Part shown: one piece after another, positions 42,440 to 51,911 of the stretch
How the letters are laid out: every line of letters begins with the position of its first letter
How positions within the stretch are numbered: position 1 is the stretch's first letter
Assembly: GCA_902801485.1 (NCBI GenBank)
Contig: CADCIP010000014.1
Location: forward strand, 1-64,000
Source of the DNA: an uncultured Bacteroidales bacterium
GTDB taxonomy: Bacteria > Bacteroidota > Bacteroidia > Bacteroidales > Bacteroidaceae
Length of the DNA: 64,000 nt
Reading direction: 5' to 3'
The notes under the pieces: generated by a model
Told to the model about the DNA's origin: nothing
The model's input: only the letters and a program-made list of their open reading frames with translations
Database searches by the model: none
Program-made: the position numbers and the translations under genes

Positions 42440-42493
42440 CTCTCTGTCTATTGTTAAGACGAACGAGGGCCGTAAATGTTACAGCCCCGTTTG

Positions 42494-43300
42494 TTAAAAT
42501 TGTTTAATTATTGTCCCTCCTTCTCCGCTGATGTTGTCGGACCGGGTTATTACAACTTTCTGCACTCCCAAATGGATGGCATCGAAGGCATTCTCGAGTT
42601 TTGGAATCATACCGCCGGAGATTACGCCCGATGTCTTGTAATCGGCAATGTCCTGCTCGGTAATAACGGGAATCACGCTCTCATCATCATCGGCATCCCT
42701 GAGCACACCTTTTTTCTCGAAACAGAAGGTCAGCGTAACATCAAAAAAAGGTGCCAAGGCGCAGGCTACCTTACTAGCAATGGTATCTGCATTGGTATTC
42801 AGCAGATTGCCCGCTCCATCGTGTGTAAGGGGTGTCATAACGGGTACAACACCTTCAGCAATGAGTTTGCAGAGCATCTCTCCGTTGGCCTTATCTACAT
42901 CACCCACGAAACCGAAGTCAACCATCTGTTCTGTTCCGTCGTCCATCATCATCTTCTTAAGAGGGCGCTTATGGCTCCTTACCACATCCATGTCAGCTCC
43001 TGTAAGACCTAAAGCATTAACACCCCGGGCCTGCAAGCCTGCTACAATATTTTTGTTGACCAGGCCAGCATAAACCATTGTCACCACTTGTAGCATCTGG
43101 GCATCGGTTATGCGTCTGCCTCCTACCATGTGACTCTCTATGCCCAAGCTGGCTGCTATCCTGGTAGCACTTCTGCCTCCTCCATGTACCAGAACTTTGG
43201 CACCTGGCAATGCTGCAAACTGCGAAAGCAGATTATTCAGTGATGCTGCATCCTCCACCACAGCACCCCCGACTTTTATGACATTTATTTGTTGTTTCAT
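42494..43300 (-). CDS. argB: Acetylglutamate kinase
   Basis: A 268-residue amino acid kinase that phosphorylates N-acetylglutamate (or N-succinylglutamate in Bacteroides-type arginine synthesis). Marks: IKVGGAVVED, LVHGGGRSATRIA, GLTGADMDV and NADTIASKVA. It lies next to speA on the same strand, separated by a 200-bp mosaic array. No other arg genes are in the window. Confidence 0.93.
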   Translation of the reverse strand: MKQQINVIKVGGAVVEDAASLNNLLSQFAALPGAKVLVHGGGRSATRIAASLGIESHMVGGRRITDAQMLQVVTMVYAGLVNKNIVAGLQARGVNALGLTGADMDVVRSHKRPLKKMMMDDGTEQMVDFGFVGDVDKANGEMLCKLIAEGVVPVMTPLTHDGAGNLLNTNADTIASKVACALAPFFDVTLTFCFEKKGVLRDADDDESVIPVITEQDIADYKTSGVISGGMIPKLENAFDAIHLGVQKVVITRSDNISGEGGTIIKQF

Positions 43301-43302
43301 CT

Positions 43303-43495
43303 TTTGTTTACCGTTTACCGTTTACTGTTTACCGTTTATTTTTCTTATCAACTCTAAACTCTAAACTAAAATACTGCCTCTCAACTCTAAACTCTAAACT
43401 CTCAACTTAATAAACTGCCTCTCAACTCTAAACTCTCAACTCTACACTTTAAAACTGCCTCTCAACTCTAAACTCTCAACTCTAAACTTTAAACT
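43303..43495. repeat. TAAAC-type mosaic array between argB and speA
   Basis: It opens with GTTTACC words (43306-43340), then passes into the opposite orientation (CTCTAAACTC, CTCTCAACTC) with a recurring ACTGCCTCTCAACTC spacer. It ends at the speA stop codon. Confidence 0.75.
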
Positions 43496-45388
43496 TTACT
43501 CCAAATAAGTATATCCGTACAGACCGGCACGATAGTTGCTGATAAACTCCTTGCCCTCACCTTCGGTAATCTTACCGTCTTTAACGGCCTTGCTGACCCA
43601 TATCTCCAGGCGGCGGACCAACTTCTTGGGGTCGTACTGCACATATTCAAGCACATCGGCCACCGTCTCACCGTCTATGAACTGCTCTATATTGTAACCG
43701 TCCTCATCTACCGAGATATGCACGGCGTTGGTATCACCGAAAAGGTTGTGCATATTCCCTAAGATCTCCTGATAAGCACCCACCAGGAATACACCTATAT
43801 AATAATGTTCATCTGCCTTGACGGGATGCAGGGGAATATAGTTCGTCTGCTGACCGCCATTCACGTATGCCGAAATCTTTCCATCGCTGTCGCAGGTGAT
43901 ATCTTGCAAAGTAGCACTACGACTGGGTTGCTCTCCCAACCGCTCTATAGGCATAATAGGAAAGAGCTGGTCTATGCCCCATGAGTCGGGCATACTCTGG
44001 AAAAGGCTGAAATTGCAGAAGTACTTGTCAGCCATCTGCTTGTCAAGTTTACGAAGTTCATCGGGCACATGCTTCTGATGGTGTGCCAACTCAGCCACCT
44101 CATGACTGATAGCCCAGTACAGGGATTCTATCTGTGCACGGGTCTTCAGGTCGATAATGCCATGACGGAAAAGATCAAGGGCCTCCTCGCGAATATCCTC
44201 TGCATCATGCCAGTCTTCCAACATGGAGCGTGAAGAAAGCTTGTCCCAAATCTCAGTCAGGTCATGAACCAACTTATGGTCATCAGGCCCTGGCTCAAAA
44301 TCTTCCGGCATCTGGGGTGCCGTTACACTCTCCATTACATCCACCACCAAAACACTGTGATGAGCAGCCAGAGAACGTCCGCCCTCAGTAATAATATTGG
44401 GATGAGGGATATTATCCCGGTTGGAAGCCTCGGCAAGCGTATAGACACAGTCATTCACATACTCCTGAATGCTATAGTTCACACTGCTCTCGCTGTTGCT
44501 GCTTCGTGTTCCGTCGTAATCGACTCCCAACCCGCCACCGCAATCAACAAATTCTATGTTGAAGCCCATCTGGTGCAGTTGTACATAATATTGTGCCATT
44601 TCACGCAGTGCAGTACTGATACGGCGAATCTTCGTTATCTGACTGCCAATATGGAAATGAATCAACTTCAGGCAGTCACGCAAGCCCATATCATCAAGCA
44701 TCTTCAGTGCCATCAGCAACTCAGAACTGTTCAGACCGAACTTACTGGCATCACCACCGCTCTCGCTCCATTTGCCGGAGCCGTTGCTGGCCAACTTGAT
44801 ACGGACGCCCAGATTAGGTCTCACGCCCAGTCGTTCTGCTGTCTCGGCAATAATCTTCAGTTCGGGCAGTTTCTCGATTACCAGGAACACACGCTTTCCC
44901 ATCTTCTGGGCCAGCAGTGCCAACTCTATGTAGTTCTGGTCTTTATGTCCGTTGCAGACAATCAGGCTATCGCTGTCCATATTGGTAGCCAACACGACAT
45001 GAAGCTCTGGCTTGGAGCCGGCTTCCAGACCCAGGTTGTAACGCTTACCATGACTGATAATCTCCTCAACAACGGGACGCATCTGATTCACCTTAATGGG
45101 GAAGATAATAAAATGCTCGCCATTGTATGAGTATTCCTTCTCAGCCTTACGGAAACATTCGTCCGTTTTCTCGATACGATTATCCAGGATATCGGGGAAG
45201 CGCAACAATACGGGTGCTGTAACATGGCGTGTTGCCAAATGGTCCACCACCTCTTTCAGGTCCACCTGCACCGCATTCTTCTTGGGTGTCACATACACAT
45301 GTCCTTTGTCATTGATGCCAAAGTAGTTTACTCCCCAACCCTTGATGTTGTAGAGTTCTTCCGAATCCTCAATACGCCATTTTTTCAT
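43496..45388 (-). CDS. speA: Biosynthetic arginine decarboxylase
   Basis: A 630-residue PLP enzyme (fold type III) that turns arginine into agmatine for polyamine synthesis. The PLP-lysine stretch FPIKVNQMRPV is at about 97-107; the family also shows GLEAGSKPEL, FHIGSQI and VDCGGGLGVDYDG. Length and the N-terminal IKGWGVNYFGINDKGHV match the long SpeA type. Starts at ATG 45388. Confidence 0.93.
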   Translation of the reverse strand: MKKWRIEDSEELYNIKGWGVNYFGINDKGHVYVTPKKNAVQVDLKEVVDHLATRHVTAPVLLRFPDILDNRIEKTDECFRKAEKEYSYNGEHFIIFPIKVNQMRPVVEEIISHGKRYNLGLEAGSKPELHVVLATNMDSDSLIVCNGHKDQNYIELALLAQKMGKRVFLVIEKLPELKIIAETAERLGVRPNLGVRIKLASNGSGKWSESGGDASKFGLNSSELLMALKMLDDMGLRDCLKLIHFHIGSQITKIRRISTALREMAQYYVQLHQMGFNIEFVDCGGGLGVDYDGTRSSNSESSVNYSIQEYVNDCVYTLAEASNRDNIPHPNIITEGGRSLAAHHSVLVVDVMESVTAPQMPEDFEPGPDDHKLVHDLTEIWDKLSSRSMLEDWHDAEDIREEALDLFRHGIIDLKTRAQIESLYWAISHEVAELAHHQKHVPDELRKLDKQMADKYFCNFSLFQSMPDSWGIDQLFPIMPIERLGEQPSRSATLQDITCDSDGKISAYVNGGQQTNYIPLHPVKADEHYYIGVFLVGAYQEILGNMHNLFGDTNAVHISVDEDGYNIEQFIDGETVADVLEYVQYDPKKLVRRLEIWVSKAVKDGKITEGEGKEFISNYRAGLYGYTYLE

Positions 45389-45408
45389 ATATTTATTTTT
45401 AAAGTTGA

Positions 45409-45905
45409 AAGATTAGAGTTTAGAGTTTAGAGTCAGTTGAATCAGTTGAGAGTTTATAGTTTTTCTGAAGTCCTGAGAGAATTCGGGCTAACTCCTCTAT
45501 CAACTGATCTATACTTAATCTGTCTTCAACTGCAATATATCCTAGTTCCTCAGCTATTTCGAACTGAGACGACACCTCCATGAGTGAGCCGTAAGCAATT
45601 TCAATAAAATGGGATTTATCTTTAACTGAATATCTATTTACTCCTTCTGCGATATTAGAGGTAATAGAAACAGATGCACGTCTTAGCTGGTCGCACATAG
45701 CATAGCGTTCCTCCGCAGGGAACTTCCTTAAAAGCTTATAGGTTCTCTTAACAACCTCCTTCGCTTTTTGATAAGCAATCAATCTCCGGAATCCGAACAC
45801 TTCCATAAACTCTAAACTCTAAACTAAAATACTGCCTCTAAACTCTAAACTCTAAACTCTAAACTAAAATACTGCCTCTAAACAGTAAACGGTAAACTAA
45901 ACTAA
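45409..45905 (-). mobile_element. Four-helix-bundle gene flanked by inverted TAAAC-type arrays
   Basis: On the left (45409-45465) words are in the GTTTAGAG orientation; on the right (45805-45905) they are CTCTAAAC words with an ACTGCCTCTAAAC spacer, i.e. inverted. The only gene between them encodes an S23/IVP-type four-helix bundle. The last codons of that gene and its stop lie inside the left array. The unit sits between speA and aroK, all on one strand. Calling it mobile is inference. Confidence 0.45.
45420..45806 (-). CDS. Four-helix-bundle protein (S23/IVP family)
   Basis: A 128-residue helical protein starting MEVFGFRRLIAYQKAKEVVK. Marks of the family are ELRKFP-like LLRKFPAEERYAMCDQLRRA, SVSITSNIAEGVNRYS and HFIEIAYGSLMEVSSQFEIA. 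Relatives are encoded by intervening sequences in some bacterial 23S rRNA genes, and are also related to the Avd accessory protein of diversity-generating retroelements. Free-standing copies have no known role. Here the C-terminal tail YKLSTDSTDSKL is translated from the repeat array. No reverse transcriptase or variable repeat is near. Confidence 0.85.
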   Translation of the reverse strand: MEVFGFRRLIAYQKAKEVVKRTYKLLRKFPAEERYAMCDQLRRASVSITSNIAEGVNRYSVKDKSHFIEIAYGSLMEVSSQFEIAEELGYIAVEDRLSIDQLIEELARILSGLQKNYKLSTDSTDSKL

Positions 45906-46427
45906 ATTTAGTTGCTGACGCAGCAGCTGAACGCTAGTCTTTATCTTATCGTAATTATCCAACAGAGTTACATCCAAGGTGTGCTTAGCCTTCTTATAGA
46001 AAGGTTCACGCACCTCCAGGGAATCTTTTATGTATTTCAGCAGTTCCTCTTCGGTCTTGCCCTTGATAAGGGGACGTTCAATCTTCCCCATTTTCAAGTG
46101 CATAGCCAGCACCTCAGGTGTTGCCTTCAGGTAAACGGTTTCTGCCAACGAGTTCATGTAGTCCATGTTATCGAAGAAGCAGGGCGTTCCTCCACCGCAA
46201 GAGAGCACAATACCCTCAAACTCAGCGGCCTCATGCAGCATGTTACGTTCTATCTCGCGGAAGCCAGCCTCACCTTTCTCGGCAAAAATCTGCGCTACGG
46301 TTCGGTGGTAACGCATCTCTATATACCAGTCCAGATCATAGAACTGAACACCCAGGGAAAGAGCCAGCTGTCTGCCGACGGTGGTCTTACCCGACCCCAT
46401 GTAACCTATCAGGATAATACTTTTCAT
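45897..46427 (-). CDS. aroK: Shikimate kinase
   Basis: A 176-residue P-loop kinase of aromatic amino acid synthesis. Walker A is GYMGSGKTT (residues 8-16). The shikimate site residues appear in FYDLDWYIE and GFREIE, and CGGGTP follows. The ATG overlaps the topA stop by 4 bp (ATGA), so it depends on topA transcription and probably on coupled translation. Confidence 0.93.
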   Translation of the reverse strand: MKSIILIGYMGSGKTTVGRQLALSLGVQFYDLDWYIEMRYHRTVAQIFAEKGEAGFREIERNMLHEAAEFEGIVLSCGGGTPCFFDNMDYMNSLAETVYLKATPEVLAMHLKMGKIERPLIKGKTEEELLKYIKDSLEVREPFYKKAKHTLDVTLLDNYDKIKTSVQLLRQQLNLV

Positions 46428-48745
46428 TTCTTGTTTCGTGCAGTCCTGGCCGTCTTCTCAGCCTGTCCGTTTACAATCTGCATGCATTCCTCCTCCGTAA
46501 GATCCTTTGCACGGTCATGCAGGTTTTTGGGCAAACGGTAATTATTGCCTTTATAGACGATATATGGGCCGTATCTTCCGTTCAGGATTTCCATCTCAGC
46601 ATCCTCGAACTTCTTCAGGTGACGTTCCTCATCCTCGACATGTTTTTTGTGAATCATAATGACAGCCTCCTCGAAGGTAATCTTCAGGGGGTCAATCTCC
46701 TTGGGAATTGAAACGTAAGTACCGTTATGGGCCACATAAGGTCCGTATTTTCCTGATCCCACAGTTACGGTCTTGCCCAAGTATTTACCTAATTCGCGGG
46801 GCAGGCGGAACAGTTCCATCGCCTCTTCCAAGGTGATCGTCTCTAAGGTCTGTCCTTTCTTGAGCTGGGCAAAACGGGGTTTGGTGTCTCCGTCTGAACT
46901 TCCTATCTGAACCACAGGACCGAACCTTCCGATCTTTACTGTGATAGGTTCACCTGTTTTGGTATCGTTGCCCAGCATACGCTCTCCCACCTTATGCTCG
47001 GTATGTGTATTTCCGGCACGTTCGACAAGTGGGTCAAAATCGTTATAGAAATCGCTTATAACTCCCGTCCATTCCATCTTGCCTTCAGCTATCTCATCAA
47101 ATTCCTTCTCGATATCGGCAGTGAAGTTGTAGTCCATTATGCTGGGGAAGTTTTCGCTCAAGTAGTCGTTGACGACAATACCAATATCGGTAGGCAGCAA
47201 CTTACCGCGCTCTGCACCGATAGTAGTCTTATGACTGGCTGTTGATACCTTGTCTCCCTTCAGCGTCAGTGTCTGATAGGTACGCTCCTCACCGGGCTTA
47301 TCACCCTTGACAACATATTCGCGCTGCTGAATAGTAGTGATTGTGGTAGCATAGGTACTGGGGCGGCCGATGCCCAACTCTTCCAACTTACGTACCAGGC
47401 TGGCTTCGTTGTAACGGATGGGACGCTGTGCAAAACGCTGTGTAGCGACAATGGCGTCTCTTTCTAAAGAGTCACCGACTGTCAGTATGGGCAGTATGCC
47501 TTCATCGTCTGCTTCAGGCTGTTCTGTTTCGCTCTCTGTTTCTTTGTAAACACGTAGGAAACCGTCAAACTTCACGACTTCGCCGCTGGCAACGAAAAAC
47601 TCCTCCATACCGTCAATGCTGATGGTAACCTGCGTCTTCTCTATCTCGGCATCAGACATCTGGCTGGCTAACGTGCGTTTCCAGATCAGGTCGTACAACT
47701 TACGCTCCTGTTGTGTTCCTTCTATCTGAGTTTGGTCCATATAGGTAGGACGGATAGCCTCGTGAGCCTCCTGAGCACCCTTCGAGTTGGTCTGATACTG
47801 TCGGGTCTTTACATATTCCTTTCCCATCTGCTCTGTTATCACCTGCTTGCTGGCACCTAAGCACAGTTTACTCAGGTTCACGCTATCCGTACGCATGTAT
47901 GTGATGCGTCCGCTTTCATAAAGGTGCTGAGCCACCAACATAGTCTAGGCAACGGTAAAGCCTAACTTATGGGCAGCTTCCTGCTGCAGGGTACTGGTGG
48001 TGAAGGGAGGTGCAGGGACACGTTTCTGGGGTTTGGTCGTTACATCCTGAACGGTAAAGTTAACGGAACGGCATTTCTCCAAGAAGGCTTCAGCCTGCTC
48101 CTGAGTAGAGAAACGCTGGTTCAACTCAGCTTTAACCTCACTGCCCTCAGCATTCGTAAAAACAGCTGTTACGCGGAAATTATCATCGCCCTTGAAATTC
48201 TGAATCTCTCTTTCCCGCTCCACAATCAGACGTACTGCCACGCTCTGAACACGACCGGCACTCAGGGCAGGCTTTACCTTACGCCACAAGACAGGGCTGA
48301 GCTTGAAACCTACGATACGGTCCAATACCCGACGGGCCTGCTGGGCATTTACCAGGTTCAAGTCTATATCGCGAGGGTGCTCGATGGCCTCCAGGATGGC
48401 AGGCTTTGTAATTTCGTGGAATACGATTCTACGGGTATTCTCAGGGGTGAGCCCCAGAACCTTATACAGATGCCAGCTGATGGCTTCTCCTTCGCGGTCT
48501 TCATCGGATGCCAGCCATACAGTCTTAGCCTCTTTTGAAAGTTTCTTCAGATTATCAACAACGCTTTTTTTGTCTGTAGGGACTTCGTATTGCGGGGCGA
48601 ACGTATTTACGTCAATGCTAAAACTTCTTTTCTTCAAGTCACGGATATGACCATAACTCGAAACAACCTTATAGTCCTCTCCAAGGAATTTTTCTATAGT
48701 TTTTGCCTTTGCCGGGCTCTCCACTATTACAAGATTTTCCTTCAT
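46424..48745 (-). pseudogene. topA: DNA topoisomerase I interrupted by an in-frame amber codon
   Basis: The minus-strand frame is open over 773 codons except for one TAG at 47947-47945. The first part (266 residues) has the TOPRIM domain (VIVESPAKAKTIEKF, SDEDREGEAISWHL). The second begins TMLVAQHLYESGRITYMRTD with the catalytic Tyr about 16 residues after the TAG. In relatives the stretch reads KLGFSVAQTM, so TAG replaces a conserved Gln (one C-to-T change from CAG). The C-terminal parts (GKFGP-type repeats) are intact. TopA is normally essential, so a sequencing error, suppression or restart at the ATG at 47941 should be considered. A fragment from that ATG would lack the TOPRIM domain. Confidence 0.85.
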
Positions 48746-48774
48746 CGTTCGTTCATTTTTTATAATTGCGGCGG

Positions 48775-48782
48775 CAAAGGTA
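48775..48782 (-). promoter_or_regulatory. -7 element of topA-aroK
   Basis: TACCTTTG on the minus strand, 29 bp before the topA ATG at 48745. No clear -33 box. Confidence 0.5.
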
Positions 48783-48804
48783 CTGCATTTTTTTATTCTA
48801 CACC

Positions 48805-49338
48805 TTATATATTAAGGATTTTTTTTGCTAAAAGTTGTTGCACACCTTTTCTGATTGAGGTTAAACCAAAGGTTTCCGGTTTTATTTCCTCCCACGGAAT
48901 CCACATGATTTCTGCTGCATCATCTGCCGGTTTGGCATTTTCTGCACTTTTCACATGGCAAAGATAGAACATATCGATTGTGTGAATGTCCAGCCCCCCG
49001 TACGGATAGATATTGGGAATACTGAACAGGAACTCCATAGCATCTACACAGAGGCCGGTTTCTTCCCTGACCTCACGCGCCACTCCCTCCTCACTGGTCT
49101 CGTAGCAGTCGCTGAAACCGCCTGGCAAGTCCAATGTCCCCTTAGCCGGCTCTTTGGCCCTGCGCACTACCAGCAGTTCATTCTTTTCATTTACTATCAC
49201 AGCTACAGTGCTGGCACTGGGGTTAAAGTAATATACAAAGCCGCAAGCCTCGCATCGTTTGCTTTTATTGTTGTTCTCTACAAATCTGTCCGAGCCGCAT
49301 AACGGGCAAAAACGGAATTTTTTAAGAGGGTGCTGCAT
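48805..49338 (-). CDS. Zinc-ribbon Nudix hydrolase
   Basis: A 177-residue protein with an N-terminal zinc ribbon (FCPLCGS and RCEACGF) and a Nudix domain whose box is GGFSDCYETSEEGVAREVRE then ETGL, with all catalytic glutamates. The ribbon-Nudix order resembles NADH pyrophosphatase NudC but is shorter. The substrate is not clear. The ATG at 49338 is chosen because the -7 promoter box (49379-49372) overlaps the longer TTG start. Confidence 0.85.
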   Translation of the reverse strand: MQHPLKKFRFCPLCGSDRFVENNNKSKRCEACGFVYYFNPSASTVAVIVNEKNELLVVRRAKEPAKGTLDLPGGFSDCYETSEEGVAREVREETGLCVDAMEFLFSIPNIYPYGGLDIHTIDMFYLCHVKSAENAKPADDAAEIMWIPWEEIKPETFGLTSIRKGVQQLLAKKILNI

Positions 49339-49371
49339 CTTTTTCTGCCTGTTTTTGTCATTTTCGAGTTG

Positions 49372-49403
49372 CAAACATATAAAAAAGCGGCATAATTAAC
49401 AAC
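49372..49403 (-). promoter_or_regulatory. Promoter of the Nudix gene
   Basis: GTTG (49403-49400) and TATGTTTG (49379-49372) on the minus strand, 20 bp apart. The divergent gene has its own -7 box TATCTTTG at 49443-49450. Confidence 0.6.
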
Positions 49404-49498
49404 TATCAACAGTTTTTTTTACGCATATAACTAAAAATAACGTATCTTTGTGTCATGAGAATTTAAAAAAACACGTATAACACATAAAGAGCAGACTT

Positions 49499-50089
49499 AT
49501 GACATTCATTTCTGATTGGTTTATTCAACTTGACCCGACCCTTCGTTTTTACTGGGGTATTGCCATCTTTGCATCTATCGTAGTGATTATCCAGATGACC
49601 ATGTCCTTTGCAGGTATGGGCGATATAGATTCTGGAGATGCCGATGCTGATTTCAATACCGAAACAGACAGTCTGGACGATGCAGGAAGCATGCACCTGT
49701 TATCCATCCGTAACATATTCTATTTCCTGTTAGGATTCGGTTGGGCGGGCATAAGCCTTTGGGACTCTATACCCAACACTATTGTTCTTGGCATTGTATC
49801 TGCTTTGGTGGGTTGTCTCTTTGTTGCCATCTTCATCTTCCTGTTCCGACAGATGATGAAACTTCAGAACAACGGAGCCTTCAATATCAACGATGCTGTG
49901 AACAAGGTGTGCGATGTCTATCTGCGCATACCGGGTCAGAACCAGGGCTTGGGAAAAGTTCAGATCAGTTTCAACGGATCCGTTCAGGAACTGGATGCCC
50001 GCACAACCGGAGAGCCCATTCCCTCGGGCGCTAAGGTGCGCGTGTTACGCGTAATAGATAATAAGGTACTGGAAGTTGAGTCATTGTAG
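49499..50089 (+). CDS. NfeD-like membrane protein
   Basis: A 196-residue protein with three hydrophobic helices (ASIVVIIQMTMSFAGM, FYFLLGFGWAGISLW, VSALVGCLFVAIFIFLF) and a C-terminal OB-fold (GLGKVQISFNGSVQELDART, AKVRVLRVIDNKVLEVESL). This is the short NfeD/YqiJ type that partners flotillin. A flotillin gene follows on the same strand after a mosaic array of about 210 bp. The pair is thought to organise membrane domains. Confidence 0.8.
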   Translation: MTFISDWFIQLDPTLRFYWGIAIFASIVVIIQMTMSFAGMGDIDSGDADADFNTETDSLDDAGSMHLLSIRNIFYFLLGFGWAGISLWDSIPNTIVLGIVSALVGCLFVAIFIFLFRQMMKLQNNGAFNINDAVNKVCDVYLRIPGQNQGLGKVQISFNGSVQELDARTTGEPIPSGAKVRVLRVIDNKVLEVESL

Positions 50090-50298
50090 AGTTGAGAGTG
50101 TAGAGTTGAGAGTGTAGAGTTGAGAGTGTAGAGTTGAGAGACAGTTTAATAAAGTTGATAGTTGAAAGTATGAAGTAATAAACTGATTAAACTCTAAACT
50201 AAAATACTGACTCTAAACTCTAAACACTAAACTCTAAACTAAAACTAAAATAAACCGTAAACCGTAAACAGTAAACAGTAAACAGTAAACTAAAGATA
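50088..50298. repeat. TAAAC-type mosaic array between nfeD and flotillin
   Basis: The left part repeats GAGTTGAGAGTGTA four times; the right part has CTCTAAACTC and then GTAAACC/GTAAACA words. The two halves are inverted relative to one another, so a transcript could form a long imperfect hairpin. Confidence 0.75.
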
Positions 50299-50301
50299 AT
50301 C

Positions 50302-51705
50302 ATGTTACAAGATCCATTAACCCTCATTGTGGTTTGCGCCATCCTTGTGGTGGCAATTGTGGCCTTCCTGGCCAATCGTTACAGAAAGTGTCCTGCCGAT
50401 AAGATTCTTGTCATCTACGGTAGCGGAAGTGGAAATGGTGGCAAGAGATCAGCTATCTGCGTACATGGTGGCGGTGCCTTTGTCTGGCCCGTTATCCAGG
50501 ACTATGCCTACATGAGCCTGACCCCCATCGGTATCGATGCTAATCTTACCAATGCCCTATCCCGTCAGAACATCCGCGTGGATGTACCCTGTCGTTTTAC
50601 CGTAGGTATCAGCACCGACCCCGAGTACATGAATGCTGCTGCTGAACGTCTGTTAGGTCAGACGGCCAACCAGATCCAGGAAATGGCCCGCGATATTCTG
50701 TTCGGTCAGTTGCGTCTGGTTATTGCCACCATGAGTATCGAAGAGTTGAACTCCGACCGTGACAAGTTCCTCGAAGCCATCACCGCCAATGTCGAGGTGG
50801 AGCTCAAGAAAATCGGTCTGAAGCTTATCAACGTGAACGTTACCGATATCAAGGACGAGAGTGGCTACATCGAGGCTCTTGGTCAGGAAGCTGCTGCCAA
50901 GGCTATCAACGAAGCCAAGGTGCGTGTGGCAGAACAGGAGAAGATGGGTGAGATTGGTAAGGCAGAGGCAGTCCGCGAGACCCGTATCCGTACCGCAGCT
51001 GCCAATGCAGAGGCAGTGAAGGGTGAGAACGAGGCCAAGATAAACATTGCCAACTCCGATGCTGTCCGTCGCGAGAACGAGGCTGAGGCCCTCCGTCGTG
51101 CAACAGCTGCCGAGAAGGTTGCCCAGGCTCAGGCTCTCGAGGAATCCTACGCAGCCGAACAGAAAGCCGAGGAAGCACGTGCTACCCGCGAGCGTGCCAC
51201 CCAAAATGCCAATATCATCGTAAAGCAGGAGATCGAGAAGAAGCGTCTGGTTATCGAGGCAGAGGCTGCTGCCGAGCAGAAACGTGTCAATGCCAAGGGT
51301 GAGGCAGATGCCATCTTCGCTAAGATGGAGGCTGAAGCTAAGGGTCTCTACGAGATTCTGACCAAGCAGGCATCCGGTTACGACAAGATGATACAGGCTG
51401 CAGGTGGCGATGCTACCAAGGCTTATACCCTGTTGCTCCTAGAGAAACTGCCCGAACTCGTCAAGACGCAGGTTGAGGCCATCAAGGGTATCAATATCGA
51501 TAAGGTTACGGTATGGGACAATGGAGGCAATGCCGATGGTAAGGGCTCCACAGCCAACTTCGTTTCCGGTCTTATGAAGAGCGTTCCTCCCCTGAGCGAA
51601 CTCTTCGAGCAAGCCGGCATGTCTCTCCCCGAATATTTGGGGAAGAAAAGCCCCCTCCCCAACCCCTCTCCGAGAGGGGAGAACCCTGAGGAGGTTGAGA
51701 GTTGA
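50302..51705 (+). CDS. Flotillin family protein
   Basis: A 467-residue protein with an N-terminal membrane helix (LTLIVVCAILVVAIVAFL), an SPFH/Band-7 domain (about 25-200), and a long Ala/Glu-rich coiled coil (AAAKAINEAKVRVAEQEK through EAEAAAEQKR), as in FloT/YqiK. Together with NfeD upstream it is expected to scaffold membrane microdomains. The C-terminus is replaced by SPLPNPSPRGENPEEVES, translated from a GC repeat (51649-51680) and its flank. Confidence 0.9.
   Translation: MLQDPLTLIVVCAILVVAIVAFLANRYRKCPADKILVIYGSGSGNGGKRSAICVHGGGAFVWPVIQDYAYMSLTPIGIDANLTNALSRQNIRVDVPCRFTVGISTDPEYMNAAAERLLGQTANQIQEMARDILFGQLRLVIATMSIEELNSDRDKFLEAITANVEVELKKIGLKLINVNVTDIKDESGYIEALGQEAAAKAINEAKVRVAEQEKMGEIGKAEAVRETRIRTAAANAEAVKGENEAKINIANSDAVRRENEAEALRRATAAEKVAQAQALEESYAAEQKAEEARATRERATQNANIIVKQEIEKKRLVIEAEAAAEQKRVNAKGEADAIFAKMEAEAKGLYEILTKQASGYDKMIQAAGGDATKAYTLLLLEKLPELVKTQVEAIKGINIDKVTVWDNGGNADGKGSTANFVSGLMKSVPPLSELFEQAGMSLPEYLGKKSPLPNPSPRGENPEEVES
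51649..51680 (+). repeat. GC palindromic repeat, short form, forms the flotillin C-terminus
   Basis: AGCCCCCTCCCCAACCCCTC and its hairpin half AGAGGGGA; read as SPLPNPSPRGE, the same frame as in ruvB and the beta-galactosidase. Confidence 0.8.
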
Positions 51706-51892
51706 GAGTGTAGAGTTTAGAGGCAGGGCGCTTCGCGACAGTTGAAAGTTGGTCGTTTGGGAGTTCCGCTAACCGCTAACCGCTCCACGCTAACCGATTA
51801 AAACCGTAAACAGTAAACCGTAAACTATAAACTATAAACTATCCATAAACCTGCCTTTTTTCTCTCCCCTTTGGGGGAGTTGGAGAGGGGCT
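51695..51892. repeat. Mosaic array plus GC repeat before the aquaporin gene
   Basis: TAAAC-type words fill 51695-51850, in both orientations (GAGAGTGTAGAG, CCGCTAACCGCT, GTAAACC). A short GC unit, CTCCCCTTTGGGGGAGTTGG to GGGGCT (51864-51892), follows. Nothing coding is seen in 51706-51911. Confidence 0.7.
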
Positions 51893-51911
51893 CCAATTAA
51901 ACTAACAAAAC

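Noticed and set aside
45420..45806. A diversity-generating retroelement, because the four-helix-bundle protein is related to Avd
   Set aside because: No reverse transcriptase, template repeat or variable repeat is found in the window; the similarity is only at the fold-family level.
46424..48745. Reassignment of TAG to Gln across the genome
   Set aside because: TAG is the stop codon of the AraC regulator (14900-14902), the beta-propeller gene (3008-3010) and the first DUF559 gene (23900-23902), each at the proper family length, so TAG is read as stop in general.
50088..50298. Regularly repeated words that at first look like a CRISPR array
   Set aside because: Words are 6-15 bp, adjoin without unique spacers of constant length, change orientation within one array, and no cas genes are in the window.
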